Below are positions 6,541 through 9,335 of a stretch of 9,335 nt of DNA, piece by piece (the first letter of the stretch is position 1; every line of letters starts with the position of its first letter). The notes beneath the pieces were generated by a model. The model worked only from the letters and a program-made list of their open reading frames with translations, was not told the origin of the DNA and searched no databases. The DNA lies in NCBI GenBank assembly GCA_030151635.1, contig JASLDF010000242.1:1-9335 (forward strand). The letters run 5' to 3'. Made by a program: the position numbers and the translations under genes. The stretch comes from Bacteroides sp. Its GTDB lineage: Bacteria; Bacteroidota; Bacteroidia; Bacteroidales; Bacteroidaceae.

Positions 6541-9180
6541 TTACTTAAGACCTAGCGCCGTGTTGATACGAAGAATTAAATCTTGGTAGTGATATTGAGT
6601 TGCAATATCGCCCGAGTTCGCTCTTCTTTCAACCAGCTTCTTGATACGGATAAGCTCACCACGTTTCACCGAGATGGCATCCGAAATACGATTCAATTGA
6701 GAACCATAGAAATCTAACGTACGACCAGCAGCCATTTTTGAACCACGGAAAGACTTCATTGCAAATTCGTCGTGGTTACAGAATGGAGTTTGATGATCGA
6801 ATAGGAAGTGGTCTTCAACAAGTTTTTTATTGATTTTAACCCCTTCTGTTTCTGCAGCTGCAGTGATTAACGCATCAACAAAACCTTTTTGAAGGTTACG
6901 AGTCATAACGTCAACCTTACCACCTTGTTCGGTTGTTTTGAAAATACCTTTGTGAAGCATATCCATTAAATCAACAGCAGTAAACGCCTTGTTTCCATTT
7001 GCCGATTCATTCTCCAACATACGCATCAAACGGTTGTTCGATAGCAAGTCCCAGAAAATATAGGCTTGTGCATTCTTCAACATTTTGTGAGGTGCATTCT
7101 CAATTTGACCAATAGGAGTATCGCGACGTAGGAACGTATAATCGCCCAAACCGTTGTTGAACAACCATTCTGGGTAACAAAGAACTTCATCTAATAGGAA
7201 TTGAACAGCTTCACGTTGTTTCTTCTTTTCAACGTGTGTGTATGTTTGAACGCCATCGCCCACGGTTGTGTTCTCAATGTAGATACCACCAATATTTGCC
7301 ATTACATGGTATAGGAAGTAATTCCATTGACTAATCACTGCATAGTAAAGACGAGAAGCTTCATCGTATGTTTGACCCTCTTCGCCTGTAGTTGTCCATT
7401 TCAAAATGTTTGGCACTACACGTTTCAAGTTCTTAATACCCAATTTTGACGATTTCATAGCATCATCGCCCATGTCTTCATTTTGAGCACGTGGATCAAC
7501 AGCATCACGTGGATCTTGTGCTTCACTGTATTTAAACAGACGACCATCGTGAGCTTTCAAGAATTTATGTAGTTCTGCTTTTTCTTCGCTTGGTGTTTTT
7601 GCATCAAACCAACGGTAACCGTAACCAATTGCAAACATATCATATGGTCCGATGTGTGGAGAAAGCACTTTTACACCATCTTCTGGTTGTGCCACGTAGT
7701 TGTAACGAGCATAATCCATGATTGATGATGAAGTTGAATTCATTTTTGTAGTGAATTTTTCAGAACGCAAAGAATCGGTTTGGTATGCCCAAGAACCCAT
7801 CATATTATGACGAAGTCCTAAGGAGTGTCCCACCTCATGGCAAGCCACAAAACGAATGGCATCGCCCATGATATTTTCTGGAATTTCTACACCACGAACC
7901 TCTTCACGAACAGCACCCGTTTGCACAGTGTTCCACTCTTGAAGCATGGTCAATACGTTGTGCCACCACATGATATCTGCCTCAAGAATCTCTCCCGAAC
8001 GAGGGTCAAGAATTGAAGGTCCCATGGCATTCATTTTTGCTGATGCTGCGTAGGTAATCACCGAATAGTTGATGTCGTCCATTTCAGCATTGATGCTGTC
8101 TGGGAGGTCTTTTGCAACAATGGCATTTTTAAAACCAGCTTTTTCAAAAGCCACTTGCCAATCTTCAACCCCCATACGAATGTACTCTCTCCATTGTTGC
8201 GGAGTAGAATTGTCTAGGTAGAATACAATTGGTTTAGCTGGTTCAACCAACTCGCCCCTTTTGTAGGCTGCCACATCTTCTGGTTTTGGTTCCATTCTCC
8301 AACGGGTAATGTACTCCTCTTTACCAATTTTCTGTTGCTTATCGCTGTAGCTCAAGAAATCGGTAGTAAAGTAACCCACACGTTGATTGTCCAAACGTCC
8401 CACCATTGGTGTTTCAGGAAGAAGAAGAATAGTAGAACTTACCTCGACAGTAACGTGCACACTTTCCATTCCTTCAATCACCTTAGTTGTTAGCTCAGAA
8501 TAAGCAACAACATTGTTGTGAAAGGTTTTAATATCTTGAATTTTAGATAAATCTTTAATTGACGATGTACCTAAATTAATGTTGGTAAATACGTTATTAA
8601 CGCTTGTTTCTGTACCATTATAGATATCGTTCACTTTGATGACTACTGATGTCGAATCGGCATTGTAGCTATCTACTTTGAACGAAGCAATTAACGGAGA
8701 GATGTAGTTATCTTTTACCGATTGTGTAATGGCATCATTTTTAGGAGAGATTGGCAACGGACGGCTTTGGCGAACCATCAGCTTGTCATTTTCTTTGTTC
8801 CATTCAAAACGAATCATGTTGTGTTCGTAGTTCACACCACGGTTCACACCTGCATCGTTCAGTTCGGCTGGCACACGTTGTAGTTTATTGACTACAAGCA
8901 TGTCTTTGCCCATTAATTTCATTGGTATCTCAAAGAAGTAGTCTTTGTCTTTTTTATAAACATTGAACATCCCCTCTGATTTTGTTGCACTTCCAACTAA
9001 TTGGTCGTACTTACTCTTGGTTTCTTCTTGTGTCTTTTTGTCTTGTCCTTTTTTCTTTTTCTTTTTGAACAACTCCACCGAGTCGATTTTGTAGTTTGGC
9101 GACGCCGCCAAAACGGAAGGAATTACTGGTGTAAGTAGCATAGTAGCAGCCAACAACAGTACCTTGTTAGTTTTCTTCAT
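6541..9180 (-). CDS. Exported zinc-dependent metalloprotease (DUF5118/DUF5117/met-zincin DUF4953 type)
   Basis: An 879-residue metzincin-type peptidase. A signal peptide (about 1-25, KKTNK then a hydrophobic stretch ending in VLA) has no lipobox Cys. I see no C-terminal sorting domain, so the protein is probably periplasmic or released by another route. A Lys-rich stretch (39-49) precedes a DUF5118-like segment (about 57-104), then a DUF5117-like region (about 110-300). The catalytic domain holds HEVGHSLGLRHN at 448-459, matching HExxHxxGxxH: His448, His452 and His458 bind zinc and Glu449 is the general base. The Met-turn is SIMDY (486-490, Met488). The rest (500-879) is a mainly helical C-terminal region usual for this family. 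Length is normal and all catalytic residues are present, so it should be active. It is the first gene of the operon with susC and susD and presumably produces or trims peptides for them. Family names are from recognition of sequence pattern; the native substrate is unknown. Confidence 0.93.
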   Translation of the reverse strand: MKKTNKVLLLAATMLLTPVIPSVLAASPNYKIDSVELFKKKKKKGQDKKTQEETKSKYDQLVGSATKSEGMFNVYKKDKDYFFEIPMKLMGKDMLVVNKLQRVPAELNDAGVNRGVNYEHNMIRFEWNKENDKLMVRQSRPLPISPKNDAITQSVKDNYISPLIASFKVDSYNADSTSVVIKVNDIYNGTETSVNNVFTNINLGTSSIKDLSKIQDIKTFHNNVVAYSELTTKVIEGMESVHVTVEVSSTILLLPETPMVGRLDNQRVGYFTTDFLSYSDKQQKIGKEEYITRWRMEPKPEDVAAYKRGELVEPAKPIVFYLDNSTPQQWREYIRMGVEDWQVAFEKAGFKNAIVAKDLPDSINAEMDDINYSVITYAASAKMNAMGPSILDPRSGEILEADIMWWHNVLTMLQEWNTVQTGAVREEVRGVEIPENIMGDAIRFVACHEVGHSLGLRHNMMGSWAYQTDSLRSEKFTTKMNSTSSSIMDYARYNYVAQPEDGVKVLSPHIGPYDMFAIGYGYRWFDAKTPSEEKAELHKFLKAHDGRLFKYSEAQDPRDAVDPRAQNEDMGDDAMKSSKLGIKNLKRVVPNILKWTTTGEEGQTYDEASRLYYAVISQWNYFLYHVMANIGGIYIENTTVGDGVQTYTHVEKKKQREAVQFLLDEVLCYPEWLFNNGLGDYTFLRRDTPIGQIENAPHKMLKNAQAYIFWDLLSNNRLMRMLENESANGNKAFTAVDLMDMLHKGIFKTTEQGGKVDVMTRNLQKGFVDALITAAAETEGVKINKKLVEDHFLFDHQTPFCNHDEFAMKSFRGSKMAAGRTLDFYGSQLNRISDAISVKRGELIRIKKLVERRANSGDIATQYHYQDLILRINTALGLK

Positions 9181-9247
9181 ACCTAGAGAATCTTATATTT
9201 ATTCAATTAATAATCATATTGATACATTATATCCTGAAACGAACTTA

Positions 9248-9279
9248 CAAAAGTAGCATCCTACAGACAATCCCCCAAT
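9248..9279 (-). promoter_or_regulatory. Predicted Bacteroidota-type promoter of the protease-susCD operon
   Basis: On the minus strand TACTTTTG (9255-9248) matches the -7 consensus TAnnTTTG exactly. ATTG (9279-9276) lies 20 bases upstream as a one-mismatch -33 element (consensus TTTG). Transcription would start near 9240, leaving a leader of about 60 nt before the ATG at 9180. No other promoter this good is visible upstream of the three-gene operon, and no operator repeat or riboswitch-like structure is apparent in the leader. Confidence 0.65.
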
Positions 9280-9335
9280 ATATTCATCTTTTTTAACGTC
9301 ATTTATATGGCAGATTGACAATCAAACCTGCTATC

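Noticed and set aside
9049..9066. Possible programmed -1 frameshift at the A-rich run of the protease gene.
   Set aside because: The AAAAAAG heptamer is not in the frame needed for X-XXY-YYZ slippage, and the reading frame is intact over 879 residues.
9290..9335. Partial inverted repeat (GATTG/CAATC) near the right edge.
   Set aside because: The loop would be one base and the flanking pairs do not continue, so there is no supportable hairpin.

Overview
The window looks like chromosomal DNA of a member of the Bacteroidota, most likely Bacteroidales. The evidence is a SusC/SusD outer-membrane pair, a Bacteroidota-type zinc metalloprotease, a TAnnTTTG-type promoter and start sites mostly without strong Shine-Dalgarno sequences. 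I cannot name a genus. All complete genes lie on the minus strand; only the truncated gene at the left edge is on the plus strand.

Left edge (1-345): the C-terminal end of a probable lipocalin-like protein (plus strand), followed by a strong rho-independent terminator. Next (350-1675, minus): an HNH endonuclease of McrA type and, 42 nt downstream of it, a small P-loop kinase resembling the UPF0200/dephospho-CoA kinase-like group. These two may be co-transcribed. Between the HNH gene and the next unit (1676-1821) lie a clear minus-strand terminator and an unusual G-rich tract.

Right two thirds (1822-9335, minus): a compact probable operon in the order zinc metalloprotease, susC-like TonB-dependent transporter, susD-like surface lipoprotein. 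The gaps are only 33 and 12 nt. It is preceded by a near-consensus Bacteroidota promoter (9248-9279) and closed by the terminator at 1750-1791. No glycoside hydrolase, polysaccharide lyase, sulfatase or SusR/HTCS/ECF regulator is present. The simplest reading is a nutrient-uptake locus for peptides or protein: SusD captures the ligand at the cell surface, SusC imports it with TonB energy, and the exported metalloprotease cleaves protein or peptide either outside the cell or in the periplasm. The substrate is inferred, not shown.

I see no tRNA, rRNA, CRISPR array, insertion sequence, attachment site or broken gene. I do not see convincing evidence of an entirely new system. The items most worth a second look are the protease-first susCD operon lacking carbohydrate enzymes, the HNH-kinase pair with an unassigned helical N-terminal domain on the HNH protein, and the G-rich tract in front of it.
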